NCBI RefSeq assembly: GCF_900079725.1
Contig: NZ_LT599032.1
Coordinates: forward strand, 2,601,518 to 2,665,517
Direction of reading: 5' to 3'
From: an uncultured Dysgonomonas sp.
GTDB lineage: Bacteria > Bacteroidota > Bacteroidia > Bacteroidales > Dysgonomonadaceae
Length of the DNA stretch: 64,000 bases
Of this stretch, positions 55,294-63,874 are shown in pieces. A model generated the notes under the pieces. That model saw only the letters and a program-made list of their open reading frames with translations. It had not been told where the DNA came from and made no database searches. The position numbers and the translations under genes were made by a program. The stretch's first letter is position 1. Each line of letters begins with the position of its first letter.

Positions 55294-56613
55294 ATGTTTG
55301 AAAGTCTAAGTAATAGATTAGAACGCTCGTTTAAGATACTGAAAGGTGAAGGTAAAATCACCGAAATAAATGTAGCCGAAACGCTGAAAGATGTACGTCG
55401 TGCATTACTCGATGCCGATGTTAACTACAAGACAGCTAAGCAGTTTACCGAAATCGTTAAGGAAAAGGCATTAGGACAGAATGTACTTACAGCCGTGAAG
55501 CCTGAACAGTTGATGGTGAAAATCGTTCATGACGAATTGGCTGCATTGATGGGGGGTACGGCAACCGATATAAATCTGAAAGGTTCTCCGGCTGTTATAC
55601 TTATGTCGGGTCTTCAAGGTTCGGGTAAGACTACTTTCTCGGGTAAGCTGGCAAAATTGCTGAAATCCAAGAAAGGCAAAAATCCATTACTTGTTGCCGG
55701 TGATGTCTACCGTCCTGCTGCTATCGAACAGTTGAAGATACTGGGCACGCAGATAGAAGTTCCTGTATATTCGGAAGAAGATAACAAGAATCCGGTACAG
55801 ATAGCCCAGAATGCGATCAAATTTGCGAAACAAAACGGAAATGACCTTGTAATTATAGATACAGCCGGACGCCTGGCTATAGATGAGGAGATGATGAAGG
55901 AGATTACAGCGGTAAAAGATGCTGTAAAACCTGACGAAATCCTCTTTGTAGTAGACTCCATGACGGGGCAGGATGCTGTAAATACCGCCAAGGAATTTAA
56001 CGACAGACTCAACTTCGACGGAGTTGTCCTTACCAAGCTGGATGGTGATACCCGTGGTGGTGCTGCGTTGTCTATCCGTTCGGTAGTGGATAAGCCGATC
56101 AAATTCGTGGGTACAGGCGAGAAGATGGATGCACTCGATGTATTCCACCCTGAACGTATGGCCGACCGTATTCTCGGTATGGGTGATATCGTTTCACTCG
56201 TGGAAAGGGCGCAGGAGCAATATGATGAAGAAGAAGCGCGCCGTCTGCAAAAGAAGATTGCCAAGAATCAGTTCGACTTTAACGACTTTATCGGGCAGAT
56301 ACAGCAGATAAAGAAGATGGGTAACCTGAAAGATCTTGCTTCTATGATTCCGGGAGTGGGAAAAGCCATTAAGGATTTGGATATTGATGATGATGCCTTC
56401 AAAAGTATTGAGGCTATCATTTATTCCATGACACCAAACGAAAGGTCTCAGCCTGAAATTCTGAATGGAAGTCGCCGTCAGCGTATAGCTAAGGGTAGCG
56501 GGACATCTATACAAGAGGTGAATAAACTGATTAAGCAGTTTGATGAAACCCGTAAGATGATGAAGATGATGACACAAATGAAAGGTGGCAAAATGCCTAA
56601 GATGAGAAGATAA
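55294..56613 (+). CDS. ffh: Signal recognition particle protein Ffh
   Basis: 439 residues from ATG 55294 ([18 protein letters not shown]). NG domain: P-loop [45 protein letters not shown]. The M domain is rich in Met at the end ([18 protein letters not shown]) and binds 4.5S RNA and signal sequences. GTPase that targets membrane proteins to FtsY/SecYEG. Complete length, single gene with its own promoter and terminator. Confidence 0.98.
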   Translation: MFESLSNRLERSFKILKGEGKITEINVAETLKDVRRALLDADVNYKTAKQFTEIVKEKALGQNVLTAVKPEQLMVKIVHDELAALMGGTATDINLKGSPAVILMSGLQGSGKTTFSGKLAKLLKSKKGKNPLLVAGDVYRPAAIEQLKILGTQIEVPVYSEEDNKNPVQIAQNAIKFAKQNGNDLVIIDTAGRLAIDEEMMKEITAVKDAVKPDEILFVVDSMTGQDAVNTAKEFNDRLNFDGVVLTKLDGDTRGGAALSIRSVVDKPIKFVGTGEKMDALDVFHPERMADRILGMGDIVSLVERAQEQYDEEEARRLQKKIAKNQFDFNDFIGQIQQIKKMGNLKDLASMIPGVGKAIKDLDIDDDAFKSIEAIIYSMTPNERSQPEILNGSRRQRIAKGSGTSIQEVNKLIKQFDETRKMMKMMTQMKGGKMPKMRR

Positions 56614-56635
56614 TATCCTTACAAATAAGAAAGTT

Positions 56636-56668
56636 AAACCCGGCCTGTGATATTACAAGCCGGGTTTT
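56636..56668. terminator. Bidirectional terminator after ffh
   Basis: AAACCCGGCCTGT, loop GATATT, ACAAGCCGGGTTTT; a stem with one mismatch between convergent genes ending at 56613 and 56681. Confidence 0.88.
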
Positions 56669-56680
56669 GTTGTATATACA

Positions 56681-57889
56681 CTATCGTTTAGCTTTTCCTT
56701 CCAGTTGGATACTTTTTTTAGCTGCTTGTGTTTTTACAGCCCTGTAGATAACATCATCAAATGAGCCTTCAACCTTTTCCTTATCCATCTTCGATAGTTC
56801 TTCATCTATATGCTGTTGGCGCTGTTTGCTCAGGTTTTTTATTTCCTGTTCCAGTTTTTTACGCTTTTCTATCAGTTCATCCACATATTTCTGACGTTCT
56901 TCTGCTGACATTTTTTGCATATTGTCAGGTAGATCTTTTTCAGGTATATTGGATATCTTCTTACCATTCATCACTTCATTTATCAGTTCTTCAGCTCCAT
57001 AATAAGTATCCTTGTTGGCAGCCGAAAGGTTATATTCGGCCCGTCTTGCATTGATCGCTGCATCGCCAGCATTAACCTTTGCGCTTTGCAGTTGCTTCAC
57101 TTCTGTCAGTTCTGATGAACTGCCATAGTATTGGCGTGTGTTGTCCAATTCGTATTGCAGTTTATTTATCCTGTCGTCGTAGGGGGTTCTTACAGCAATA
57201 TTGTTCACACTCATGTCGGTTTGGATATATTCCCCTTTTGTCTTATCGGCTATCTCTTTCCATATGCGGGCAGCAGTTGGCTCATTCCCCATTAGTATGG
57301 TATTGATTACAATCCCTTTCTTTATAGCTTCCGAGCAGGTTTCAGGATAATGGACGTCGTCTTTATAGTCCATATGTGGAGGATAATCGCCTACAAGAAA
57401 TATAGCCCGGTAAGTATTGGGCAGATTGTCCCATTCCATTTTATTCACTCCTTCGTATAGTGCCTGATTTACACTTTCGGGTCCATCTCCGCCGCCACTG
57501 GCATTCATTGCCATGAGTTGTTCATACAGATTGTCCATGTTTGTCCCCAAGGGAATAATTTTGGTTATAAAATCGTCTCCCCTGTCGCGGTAAAAGAGCA
57601 TACCTACTTCTATTTCCGGGGCAGGATCGGTTTGTGAAAGACTACTTGTTATAGACCATATCTTCTCTTTTGCCGTACCTATCAGTCCTCCCATGCTACC
57701 GGTGGCATCGAGAAGGAATACTACCTGTATTTTGGGTTTGGCTATCCGGTCTGTTTTCTCTTGCAGATTACTTGCCGGTAATTCGGATGTGATATGACGT
57801 CCCGGTTTTTTGATGAAGGCTACGCAAGTACAGTAGATGAATATACTTACAGGAAGTATAAATAATAGAATGTAAAGTCGCTTTTTCAT
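56681..57889 (-). CDS. VWA-domain membrane-anchored protein
   Basis: 402 residues. An N-terminal hydrophobic anchor (LYILLFILPVSIFIYCTCVAF) precedes a von Willebrand factor A domain (about 50-235) with a MIDAS-like DATGSMG, DGPESVNQALYEGV and IFLVGDYPPHMDY. The C-terminal half is a charged coiled coil (EERQKYVDELIEKRKKLEQEIKNL). Probably mediates metal-dependent protein contacts in the periplasm or at the envelope. No partner such as an AAA ATPase is adjacent. Confidence 0.85.
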   Translation of the reverse strand: MKKRLYILLFILPVSIFIYCTCVAFIKKPGRHITSELPASNLQEKTDRIAKPKIQVVFLLDATGSMGGLIGTAKEKIWSITSSLSQTDPAPEIEVGMLFYRDRGDDFITKIIPLGTNMDNLYEQLMAMNASGGGDGPESVNQALYEGVNKMEWDNLPNTYRAIFLVGDYPPHMDYKDDVHYPETCSEAIKKGIVINTILMGNEPTAARIWKEIADKTKGEYIQTDMSVNNIAVRTPYDDRINKLQYELDNTRQYYGSSSELTEVKQLQSAKVNAGDAAINARRAEYNLSAANKDTYYGAEELINEVMNGKKISNIPEKDLPDNMQKMSAEERQKYVDELIEKRKKLEQEIKNLSKQRQQHIDEELSKMDKEKVEGSFDDVIYRAVKTQAAKKSIQLEGKAKR

Positions 57890-57927
57890 ATGCTTTCGTA
57901 TTAAGTTAGTTATCGTTATACCTAAAG

Positions 57928-57935
57928 CAAATATA
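57928..57935 (-). promoter_or_regulatory. -7 promoter box of VWA gene
   Basis: TATATTTG on the minus strand, about 39 bp upstream of ATG 57889. Confidence 0.6.
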
Positions 57936-58026
57936 CGTGATATGAAAATTATGTATCGGGCAAAACGGGTGAACAGGCTTTCTTAAATGGTAAAGAAGGA
58001 TTATGACTGTTCTATCCGAGGAAAAG

Positions 58027-58057
58027 CAAGCCTGCAAAGTCATACTTTGCAGGCTTG
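58027..58057 (-). terminator. Intrinsic terminator after M48-like gene
   Basis: CAAGCCTGCAAAGT, loop CAT, ACTTTGCAGGCTTG: a perfect 14-bp stem, 25 bp beyond the stop at 58082. Confidence 0.88.
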
Positions 58058-58081
58058 TATAATCTATTTGATCAGTGGGTC

Positions 58082-58885
58082 TTATTTAGAAGAGATAAGA
58101 GACGCGCGCAGTGAATTGTTAGAATTAACACCGATAAACTTAGAGGCAGCGCTTAGTTCGGCTGTATCATCATCGGCTGCAGCTTGGTCTGCAGATTCCA
58201 TTTCAGCAAATTTAGTTAATGCAGAAACTAAAGCATCAGCTGATACATTGTTCTTTGTCAACAAATTATATGCATACTCATCTGCCTTCTTATTTTGCTC
58301 ATCGTTATAAGGAACCTGTATGAGTTCGTTGATTACTGTACCCATTTTGTCTCCTGAGAATGAAAGTAGTTTTTCCAACTGTGCAGAACCTGCTTTAGTC
58401 GCATTATCTTCAGATGCGACTTTTAATAGTGAGTCACGAACATCCTTGTTTGCGATATGGCCAATCTGAGTAGAAATAACGGCCAGAAGTTCTTCGTCAG
58501 ATAGCATATCCATCATACCTGTATAAATACGGATGCTACCATCAGCTGTAGCCAGAATGTTTACTTCAGGATTTTCATACACTTTATAGTTAAGGCTTAG
58601 TCCGTCTACAGAAATATAGTCTGTAGCTACCAGGCCTGCCAGTCTTTTGTAATAGTCAGAGTCCTCTCCGGCGATAGTATTATTGTTGTCCATAAACTCT
58701 ACTATCTTTACCGAAGCTTTGTTGGCTACTATATCAGAAGCCATATCTCCGGCAACATCGCCTACAGCTTTTGTTACAGACTTACTCGCTTTTTTCAGGG
58801 CTTTTCCAAATTGTGCATTTGCGGGAAGTGATATCGCACACAAAACAGCAACTAATGTTGTTGCTAAAAATAATTTTTTAGTCAT
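58082..58885 (-). CDS. Degenerate M48 peptidase-like secreted protein
   Basis: 267 residues with a signal peptide (to ANAQ). It follows the YggG/LoiP branch of M48: an N-terminal Ala/Lys helix, ISVDGLSLNYKVYENPEVNILATADGSIRIYTGMMDMLSDEELLAVI, where active enzymes continue with GHEIGH. Here the site reads STQIGH (138-143): the first zinc His is Thr139 and the catalytic Glu is Gln140, with only the second His (143) left. The third ligand motif, normally ExxAD, reads NKKAD (198-202). It is therefore almost certainly inactive as a protease and could be a chaperone-like or adaptor protein. Monocistronic with a clear promoter and terminator, so it is maintained rather than decaying. Confidence 0.87.
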   Translation of the reverse strand: MTKKLFLATTLVAVLCAISLPANAQFGKALKKASKSVTKAVGDVAGDMASDIVANKASVKIVEFMDNNNTIAGEDSDYYKRLAGLVATDYISVDGLSLNYKVYENPEVNILATADGSIRIYTGMMDMLSDEELLAVISTQIGHIANKDVRDSLLKVASEDNATKAGSAQLEKLLSFSGDKMGTVINELIQVPYNDEQNKKADEYAYNLLTKNNVSADALVSALTKFAEMESADQAAADDDTAELSAASKFIGVNSNNSLRASLISSK

Positions 58886-58990
58886 AGTTTTAATTGTTTG
58901 TTTAAAATAGGTTTAGTATGTAGTTTTTTAATTTAAAAATCTCCGTGTGTTATTAGAAGCGTTAATTTTGTCATGCGCTCTTTCTGATGG

Positions 58991-58998
58991 CAAATATA
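58991..58998 (-). promoter_or_regulatory. -7 promoter box of M48-like gene
   Basis: TATATTTG on the minus strand, about 106 bp upstream of ATG 58885. Confidence 0.6.
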
Positions 58999-59123
58999 TC
59001 ACATTATTCTTAAATTAAACAATTATAACTTAAAAAATGAATTTTTTGATGTTCTCCATACTCTTTTTCAGTATAGATAAATTTGTTGAGAAAAGATATA
59101 AAAAAATTAACTGTAAATGTTAC

Positions 59124-59861
59124 TCATTTGGTAGCCAGATACATGGAACATGTACCCATTGTGTAAGTTTTATAAAATGCCTCACTGAACCCGTTCTTTA
59201 GGAGTGTGTTGGTCATGTCTTTGCCTTGTATAAAGGCCTGTATTGATTTTGGGAGGTAAGAGTATGCCGTTTTATCTTTGGATATGATCCGGCCTATTGT
59301 GGGTATAAACAAGTTGGTGTATAGCCAGTAACCCTGTTTCATAGGGAAATGTGCAGGAACAGTCAGTTCCAGTATCATCAGTTGTCCTCCCGGTTTGAGT
59401 ACACGTAATATTTCTTTGAGTCCCTTGTCGAGATCCTCAAAATTGCGGACGCCGAAAGCGACCATGGCGGCATCAAAAGAATTATCGGGAAGAGACAGGG
59501 CCATACAATCTTCTTTAGCGAAGCTGATCTTATCTGATAATCCCGCTTTAGCTACTTTTTTTCGGCCTACTTCCATCATTCCTTCCGATATATCTATGCC
59601 CAGTATAGACTGCGGTTTCAGGATATCATAGGCTTGGATAGCCAGATCTCCTGTACCGGTGGCAATATCGAGAATTGTTTGAGGATTCAGCTTTTTTAGC
59701 ATGGAAAGTCCCTTCTTACGCCAGCTGATATCGATTCCCATCGACATAGTACGGTTCAACGTATCGTAATTTTCAGCAATAGAATCGAACATGCGCTCTA
59801 CTTGGGCTCCTTTGTTTTCGGAACTGGAATAGGGTACTATTTTTTCGGCGTCGTAGGTCAT
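59124..59861 (-). CDS. ubiE: Demethylmenaquinone methyltransferase
   Basis: 245 residues. SAM-dependent class I methyltransferase: motif I LDIATGTGDLAIQAYD, GIDISEGMMEVGRKK, AFGVRNFEDLDKGLKEILRVLKPGG and the signature YDTLNRTMSMGIDISWRKK at the N-terminus. C-methylates demethylmenaquinone to menaquinone (also called MenG). Third gene of the purC operon, 21 bp after the kinase-like gene. Confidence 0.96.
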   Translation of the reverse strand: MTYDAEKIVPYSSSENKGAQVERMFDSIAENYDTLNRTMSMGIDISWRKKGLSMLKKLNPQTILDIATGTGDLAIQAYDILKPQSILGIDISEGMMEVGRKKVAKAGLSDKISFAKEDCMALSLPDNSFDAAMVAFGVRNFEDLDKGLKEILRVLKPGGQLMILELTVPAHFPMKQGYWLYTNLFIPTIGRIISKDKTAYSYLPKSIQAFIQGKDMTNTLLKNGFSEAFYKTYTMGTCSMYLATK

Positions 59862-59882
59862 TTCCGTTAAGCGTTGTTGTAT

Positions 59883-60449
59883 TTATATGTTCTTGAGATA
59901 ATAGAATATATCCTCATCGTGAATATCGATGATTTTAGTCCTGTTTCCCTCTGCAATCATTTGGAAGGGGTCTGTGGAATTATCTACCAGAAGCCAATAA
60001 TCGGCAATAGGGATAAACATGGAGAAAAGGTTTCTCATGCCGGCATAATAGCGTCTTACAACCACATCATCGTCGACATGATGCCCTCCAAACCGCACAC
60101 GTTGTTCGACACGTTTGATCGCCAGTTCGGGCGATTCGAGCCAGAAGTAGATAAGGGTAACAAAATAACCCTCCTTTTGTGCCCTGCGTATAAAGTTGGC
60201 ATAAGATTTGGTAGCCAGTGTTGTCTCTATTGCAAAATCCTCCTGCATGCGCAGCATCTCGTTCATGCGCATAATCATAAGGCGGCCGGCATCGATAGCT
60301 ACGGTCTCCGGCTGGAAAGGAGAAAGACCTTTGGCTATTTCATCGGCATTGATAAACTCCTTACAGTCGAGCATTTCGGGAAACATGGCATACGACGCGG
60401 TTGTTTTTCCCGCGCCGTTACAGCCTGATATGATATAGAGATTCGGCAT
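59883..60449 (-). CDS. Zeta-toxin-like P-loop kinase
   Basis: 188 residues. Walker A GCNGAGKTT at 8-16, INADEIAKGLSPFQPE (zeta-type substrate loop), DFAIETTLATKSY (catalytic and UDP-sugar binding region) and a lid Arg region IKRVEQRVRFGGHHVDDDVVVRRYYAGMRNLF. This matches chromosomal zeta-like/AAA kinases, which may phosphorylate UDP-GlcNAc. No epsilon-type antitoxin is adjacent; it lies between purC (5-bp gap) and ubiE in one operon. A housekeeping or stress kinase is more likely than an addiction toxin. Confidence 0.88.
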   Translation of the reverse strand: MPNLYIISGCNGAGKTTASYAMFPEMLDCKEFINADEIAKGLSPFQPETVAIDAGRLMIMRMNEMLRMQEDFAIETTLATKSYANFIRRAQKEGYFVTLIYFWLESPELAIKRVEQRVRFGGHHVDDDVVVRRYYAGMRNLFSMFIPIADYWLLVDNSTDPFQMIAEGNRTKIIDIHDEDIFYYLKNI

Positions 60450-60454
60450 TTCTC

Positions 60455-61405
60455 TTAACCTCTTTGTTTTAGATATTCGTTTATATTTTTTTCGAGACGT
60501 ACAGCCACATCAGCAGCTTCTGCCTTTACGAATTTCTCACCTACTATCTTTTCATATAGTTCGATGTAGCGTTCCGATACAGAATTACAGTATTCTTCGG
60601 TCATTTCGGGTACTTTCTGTCCGTCTTTTCCCTGAAACCCGTTATCCATTAACCATTTGCGTACGAATTCTTTCGACAGCTGGCGTTGTTCTTCCCCTTT
60701 GTCGAATAGTTCCTGGTAGGTATCTGCATAGAAATAACGAGACGAATCCGGTGTGTGAATTTCGTCGATCAGATAAATCTTGCCGTCTTTTTTCCCAAAC
60801 TCGTATTTTGTATCTACCAGTATCAGGTTCTTCTGAGCTGCCATTTCAGTTCCACGTTGAAACAAAGCATAAGTATATTTCTCCAGTTGCTCGTATTCTT
60901 CTTTGCTCACCAGTCCCTGAGCGATAATCTCCTCTTTCGAAATGTTTTCATCATGTCCTACATCTTCTTTTGTAGTAGGGGTAATAATGGGGGTAGGGAA
61001 TTTTTCATTTTCTTTCATCCCTTCCGGTAGAGGTACACCGCAAAGCGTCCTTGCTCCGGCTTTGTATTCGCGCCATGCACTACCTGTAAGATATCCGCGG
61101 ATAACCATCTCTACTTTATATTGTTCGCACCTCAGACCAACGGTTACCATAGGATCCGGAGTATCCAGTTTCCAGTTAGGGACAATATCGGCGGTAGCAT
61201 CCAAGAACTTGGCTGCAATCTGATTCAGGACTTGACCCTTGTAAGGTATGCCCTGTGGTAATACAACATCGAATGCTGAAATACGGTCGGTAGCGATCAT
61301 TACCAATAGATCGTCACCTATCGAATATACGTCTCTCACTTTACCATGATAAACGTTTGTCTGTCCCGGAAAATTAAAATCTGTTCTTACTAAAGTATTC
61401 TTCAT
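60455..61405 (-). CDS. purC: Phosphoribosylaminoimidazole-succinocarboxamide synthase
   Basis: 316 residues, the longer SAICAR synthetase form. Signatures: [37 protein letters not shown] at the start, [32 protein letters not shown] and [11 protein letters not shown]. Joins aspartate to CAIR with ATP in purine synthesis. First gene of the purC/zeta-like/ubiE operon. Confidence 0.97.
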   Translation of the reverse strand: MKNTLVRTDFNFPGQTNVYHGKVRDVYSIGDDLLVMIATDRISAFDVVLPQGIPYKGQVLNQIAAKFLDATADIVPNWKLDTPDPMVTVGLRCEQYKVEMVIRGYLTGSAWREYKAGARTLCGVPLPEGMKENEKFPTPIITPTTKEDVGHDENISKEEIIAQGLVSKEEYEQLEKYTYALFQRGTEMAAQKNLILVDTKYEFGKKDGKIYLIDEIHTPDSSRYFYADTYQELFDKGEEQRQLSKEFVRKWLMDNGFQGKDGQKVPEMTEEYCNSVSERYIELYEKIVGEKFVKAEAADVAVRLEKNINEYLKQRG

Positions 61406-61452
61406 TTGTTTAAAAATCTAATTTGTTCAGTCTTATAACAAAAAAGTACGCT

Positions 61453-61460
61453 CAAAGTTA
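61453..61460 (-). promoter_or_regulatory. -7 promoter box of purC operon
   Basis: TAACTTTG on the minus strand fits TAnnTTTG, about 48 bp upstream of ATG 61405. Confidence 0.5.
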
Positions 61461-61575
61461 CGCCAAAGTTGCTTAAAAAGCAATAAAGATGTTAATTAAT
61501 AAGTACAGCCTTCCGAGTAACTGATAGTACTGTAGTGGTAAATATTTAAGTATTTGACAAACAGTCTTTCTTGTG

Positions 61576-61746
61576 CAAAAGGTAACAAAGGTAACACAGA
61601 AAACAATTAATAATTAAGAATGAAAAAATTAGTAATCAGCTTGTCATGCTGAGCAGAGCGAAGCATCTCGTCAGTAAACAGTGAACAACTTGTATCTTGT
61701 ATCTCGTTTACTTGTATCTCTTTTCAAAAGATAACAAAAGTTACAC
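61576..61746 (-). repeat. Dispersed intergenic repeat, copy 6 (most complete, inverted)
   Basis: Read on the minus strand it has GTTATCTTTT, ACAAGTTGTTCACTG, GACGAGATGCTTCGCTCTGC then TCAGCATGACAAGCTGATTA, CTTAATTATTAATTG and CTGTGTTACCTTTGTTACC. All modules found singly at 11485, 14834, 15250 and 41609 are here in one block. Confidence 0.7.
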
Positions 61747-61881
61747 TTTTGCCGCATTTCTTCATTGTCATATTTTTTATTATAAAGTGATTATTTATTA
61801 ATCGTTATATACAATTTTCAATATAGATAAATGAAATTGGAACGAATTATAGTTTTTACTTCTTTTCGGAGTTTAAGCAAT

Positions 61882-61912
61882 AAAAAAGGTGGAAAATATT
61901 TTCCACCTTTTT
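61882..61912. terminator. Intrinsic terminator after phoH
   Basis: AAAAAAGGTGGAAAA and TATTTTCCACCTTTTT form a perfect palindrome, T-run on both strands, 9 bp beyond the phoH stop. Confidence 0.9.
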
Positions 61913-61920
61913 CTATAAAT

Positions 61921-62907
61921 CTAAATTCTTTCTCCTTTTACAGTTGTTGCTTTTCTCTCTTCCCGCTTCTCCCTTTTATCCTCTCTTTCGTATGCATCTA
62001 CAATGCTCTGGACGAGTTTGTGACGGACGATATCGGTCTTGTTAAACTCGATATAGCCTATCCCTTTCACATCTTTCAGTATGCGCAAGGCATGTTTCAG
62101 TCCCGACTGCTGGGACGGAGGAAGGTCTATCTGGGTAATGTCACCCGTGATAATCATTTTGGCGTTCATACCCAAACGGGTGAGGAACATCTTTATCTGG
62201 TGCGTGGTTGTATTCTGCGCCTCATCGAGAATAATGATCGCGTCACTGAGTGTGCGTCCGCGCATAAAGGCCAAAGGAGCTATCTGTATCGTCTTATTTT
62301 CGATATACTCCTTTAGTTTGGCCGGGGCTATCATATCTTCAAGTGCATCATACAACGGTTGCAGATAAGGGTCTATCTTATCCTTCATATCTCCCGGAAG
62401 AAATCCGAGTTTCTCCCCTGCTTCCACTGCAGGGCGGCTAAGGATTATCTTCTTTACCTCTTTATTTTTAAGGGCTTTTACTGCCAAAGCAATGGCTGTA
62501 TATGTTTTTCCCGAACCCGCAGGCCCGATACCGAATACCATATCGTTTTTGAAAAAACTGTTTACAAAATTCTGCTGGTTTGGTGTGCGTGCGAAAATCG
62601 GTTTACCGGTCAGTCCGTAGATAATGAGGTTGTCCTGTTTTATTGTGTTTGGGGATTTCCCTTTTACAATGTCTATGATATCTTCTTCTGTCAGTTTGTT
62701 CCGTTCATTCGCATATTTCTCGAGCTCCCTTATCTTTTCTTCAAAGGCAGGAACATCTTCGGCATTACCGATTGCTTTTATAGCATTGCCACGAGCTACG
62801 ATACGCAGCTTTGGAAAAAGGGTTTTTAATAATTGTATATTGGCGTTGTTTATCCCGAAAAAGACAACAGGGTCTATATGTTCTAAAATAATTATTTGTT
62901 CTATCAT
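61921..62907 (-). CDS. phoH: PhoH family ATPase
   Basis: 328 residues. The N-terminal KH-like region (about 20-90) is followed by the PhoH domain: Walker A GIGPAGSGKT at about 126-135, SRPAVEAGEKLGFLPGDMKDKIDPYLQPLYD, Walker B AIILDEAQNTT, and RLGMNAKMIITGDITQIDLP. Cytoplasmic ATPase of the YbeZ type linked to RNA processing or ribosome maturation. Ends with a Lys/Arg-Glu-rich tail. Own promoter and terminator. Confidence 0.95.
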   Translation of the reverse strand: MIEQIIILEHIDPVVFFGINNANIQLLKTLFPKLRIVARGNAIKAIGNAEDVPAFEEKIRELEKYANERNKLTEEDIIDIVKGKSPNTIKQDNLIIYGLTGKPIFARTPNQQNFVNSFFKNDMVFGIGPAGSGKTYTAIALAVKALKNKEVKKIILSRPAVEAGEKLGFLPGDMKDKIDPYLQPLYDALEDMIAPAKLKEYIENKTIQIAPLAFMRGRTLSDAIIILDEAQNTTTHQIKMFLTRLGMNAKMIITGDITQIDLPPSQQSGLKHALRILKDVKGIGYIEFNKTDIVRHKLVQSIVDAYEREDKREKREERKATTVKGERI

Positions 62908-62976
62908 TCAATTCTGTATCAAGAATGTACCATGTGATTTATTCTGTTTTGTCGGGTAGTGGTATGTAATGGTATG

Positions 62977-62984
62977 CAAAGATA
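62977..62984 (-). promoter_or_regulatory. -7 promoter box of phoH
   Basis: TATCTTTG on the minus strand, 70 bp upstream of ATG 62907. Confidence 0.6.
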
Positions 62985-63027
62985 AGGATATTCGATAATA
63001 TATTCGTTATTCATCTATAATTATTCT

Positions 63028-63068
63028 TTCAGCCAATAATATGCAAAGAATGGATATTATTGGCTGAA
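63028..63068. terminator. Hairpin after SIS-domain gene
   Basis: TTCAGCCAATAATAT (63028-63042) pairs with ATATTATTGGCTGAA (63054-63068), a perfect 15-bp stem. It is 26 bp beyond the SIS gene stop and upstream of the phoH promoter. Confidence 0.8.
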
Positions 63069-63093
63069 TTGATTTAAGGATGTTATTCAATTA

Positions 63094-63699
63094 TTACTTA
63101 CTCATCTCTCTCGATTTATCTCCCAGGTATCCCCCATGATGGCGTTTGGCATAATCGGAGGGTGAGAAATTGATCCTTTTCATTGTACCCACTACAAGTA
63201 TATCGCCTATTACGGTCATCACTGTGGTAGAGGTGGTCGGTGTCAGTCCCAGATTACAGACTTCCTCCGGCCGGCCGGTAAGGATGCATACATCAGCTTT
63301 CTGTGCCAGTAAGCTGTCCGGGTCGCTGGTGATAACAATAAACTTTATCCCCGGAATAAGATTTTTTGCAAGAGATATAAGTTCGATGATCTCCCGTGTC
63401 TTTCCCGAATTGGAGATAGCCAGGACTATATCGTTTTCTTGCAATATTCCCAGATCGCCATGTTGTGCCTCACTCGGATGCAGGAATACAGAGGGTGTTC
63501 CCGTGGAGCTGAATGTAGTTGCAATGTTTTGTGCAATCTGTCCAGCCTTTCCCATACCGCTGGTTACCAGTTTGCCTTTCTTATTATTCACTTGTTCTAC
63601 AATAAGGTCTATGGCCTGCGTATATGCGTCGCTCACCGGGATATTTAGTATGGCACTAGCTTCAGCGCTCAATAGAGAGCGGATATTTTCTGTATTCAT
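63094..63699 (-). CDS. SIS-domain sugar isomerase (KpsF/GutQ-like, no CBS domains)
   Basis: 201 residues forming one SIS domain: KLVTSGMGKAGQIAQNIATTFSSTGTPSVFLHPSEAQHGDLG, VLAISNSGKTREIIELI, LTPTTSTTVMTVIGD and SDYAKRHHGGYLG. These match KpsF/GutQ/KdsD arabinose-5-phosphate isomerases (ribulose-5-P to arabinose-5-P for KDO), but the two C-terminal CBS domains of the usual 320-residue enzyme are absent. SIS-only A5P isomerases are known, so it may be complete. Phospho-sugar specificity is inferred. Confidence 0.88.
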   Translation of the reverse strand: MNTENIRSLLSAEASAILNIPVSDAYTQAIDLIVEQVNNKKGKLVTSGMGKAGQIAQNIATTFSSTGTPSVFLHPSEAQHGDLGILQENDIVLAISNSGKTREIIELISLAKNLIPGIKFIVITSDPDSLLAQKADVCILTGRPEEVCNLGLTPTTSTTVMTVIGDILVVGTMKRINFSPSDYAKRHHGGYLGDKSREMSK

Positions 63700-63720
63700 A
63701 TATTTAATTTTTTGCTATGC

Positions 63721-63728
63721 CAAAGATA
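63721..63728 (-). promoter_or_regulatory. -7 promoter box of SIS-domain gene
   Basis: TATCTTTG on the minus strand, 22 bp upstream of ATG 63699. Confidence 0.65.
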
Positions 63729-63800
63729 TAATATTTATCTCATTTTATACAGAAAGCTTTTTGGTTTAATAAACTCCTTTTCTTTCCGCTTAATTTCGCG

Positions 63801-63846
63801 AAAAAAGAAGCAAGTATACTTCCTGCATTACAGGTCATATACTTGC
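63801..63846 (-). terminator. Intrinsic terminator of the gene entering from the right
   Basis: On the minus strand GCAAGTATA (63846-63838), a 19-nt loop, TATACTTGC (63818-63810), then TTCTTTTTT. It lies 29 bp beyond a stop codon at 63875-63877. Confidence 0.8.
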
Positions 63847-63874
63847 TCGAGTGTGTAAAAAAATCAAACCTATG

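Larger units (their letters stand above)
61406..61920. other. 515-bp gene-free region
   Basis: Holds the purC promoter (61453), an inverted full copy of the dispersed repeat (61576-61746) and the phoH terminator. No gene is supported; an open frame starting at 61831 is antisense to phoH. Confidence 0.65.

Noticed and set aside
59883-60449. A classical epsilon-zeta toxin-antitoxin module
   Set aside because: No antitoxin gene on either side, and the gene is embedded between purC and ubiE with tiny gaps.
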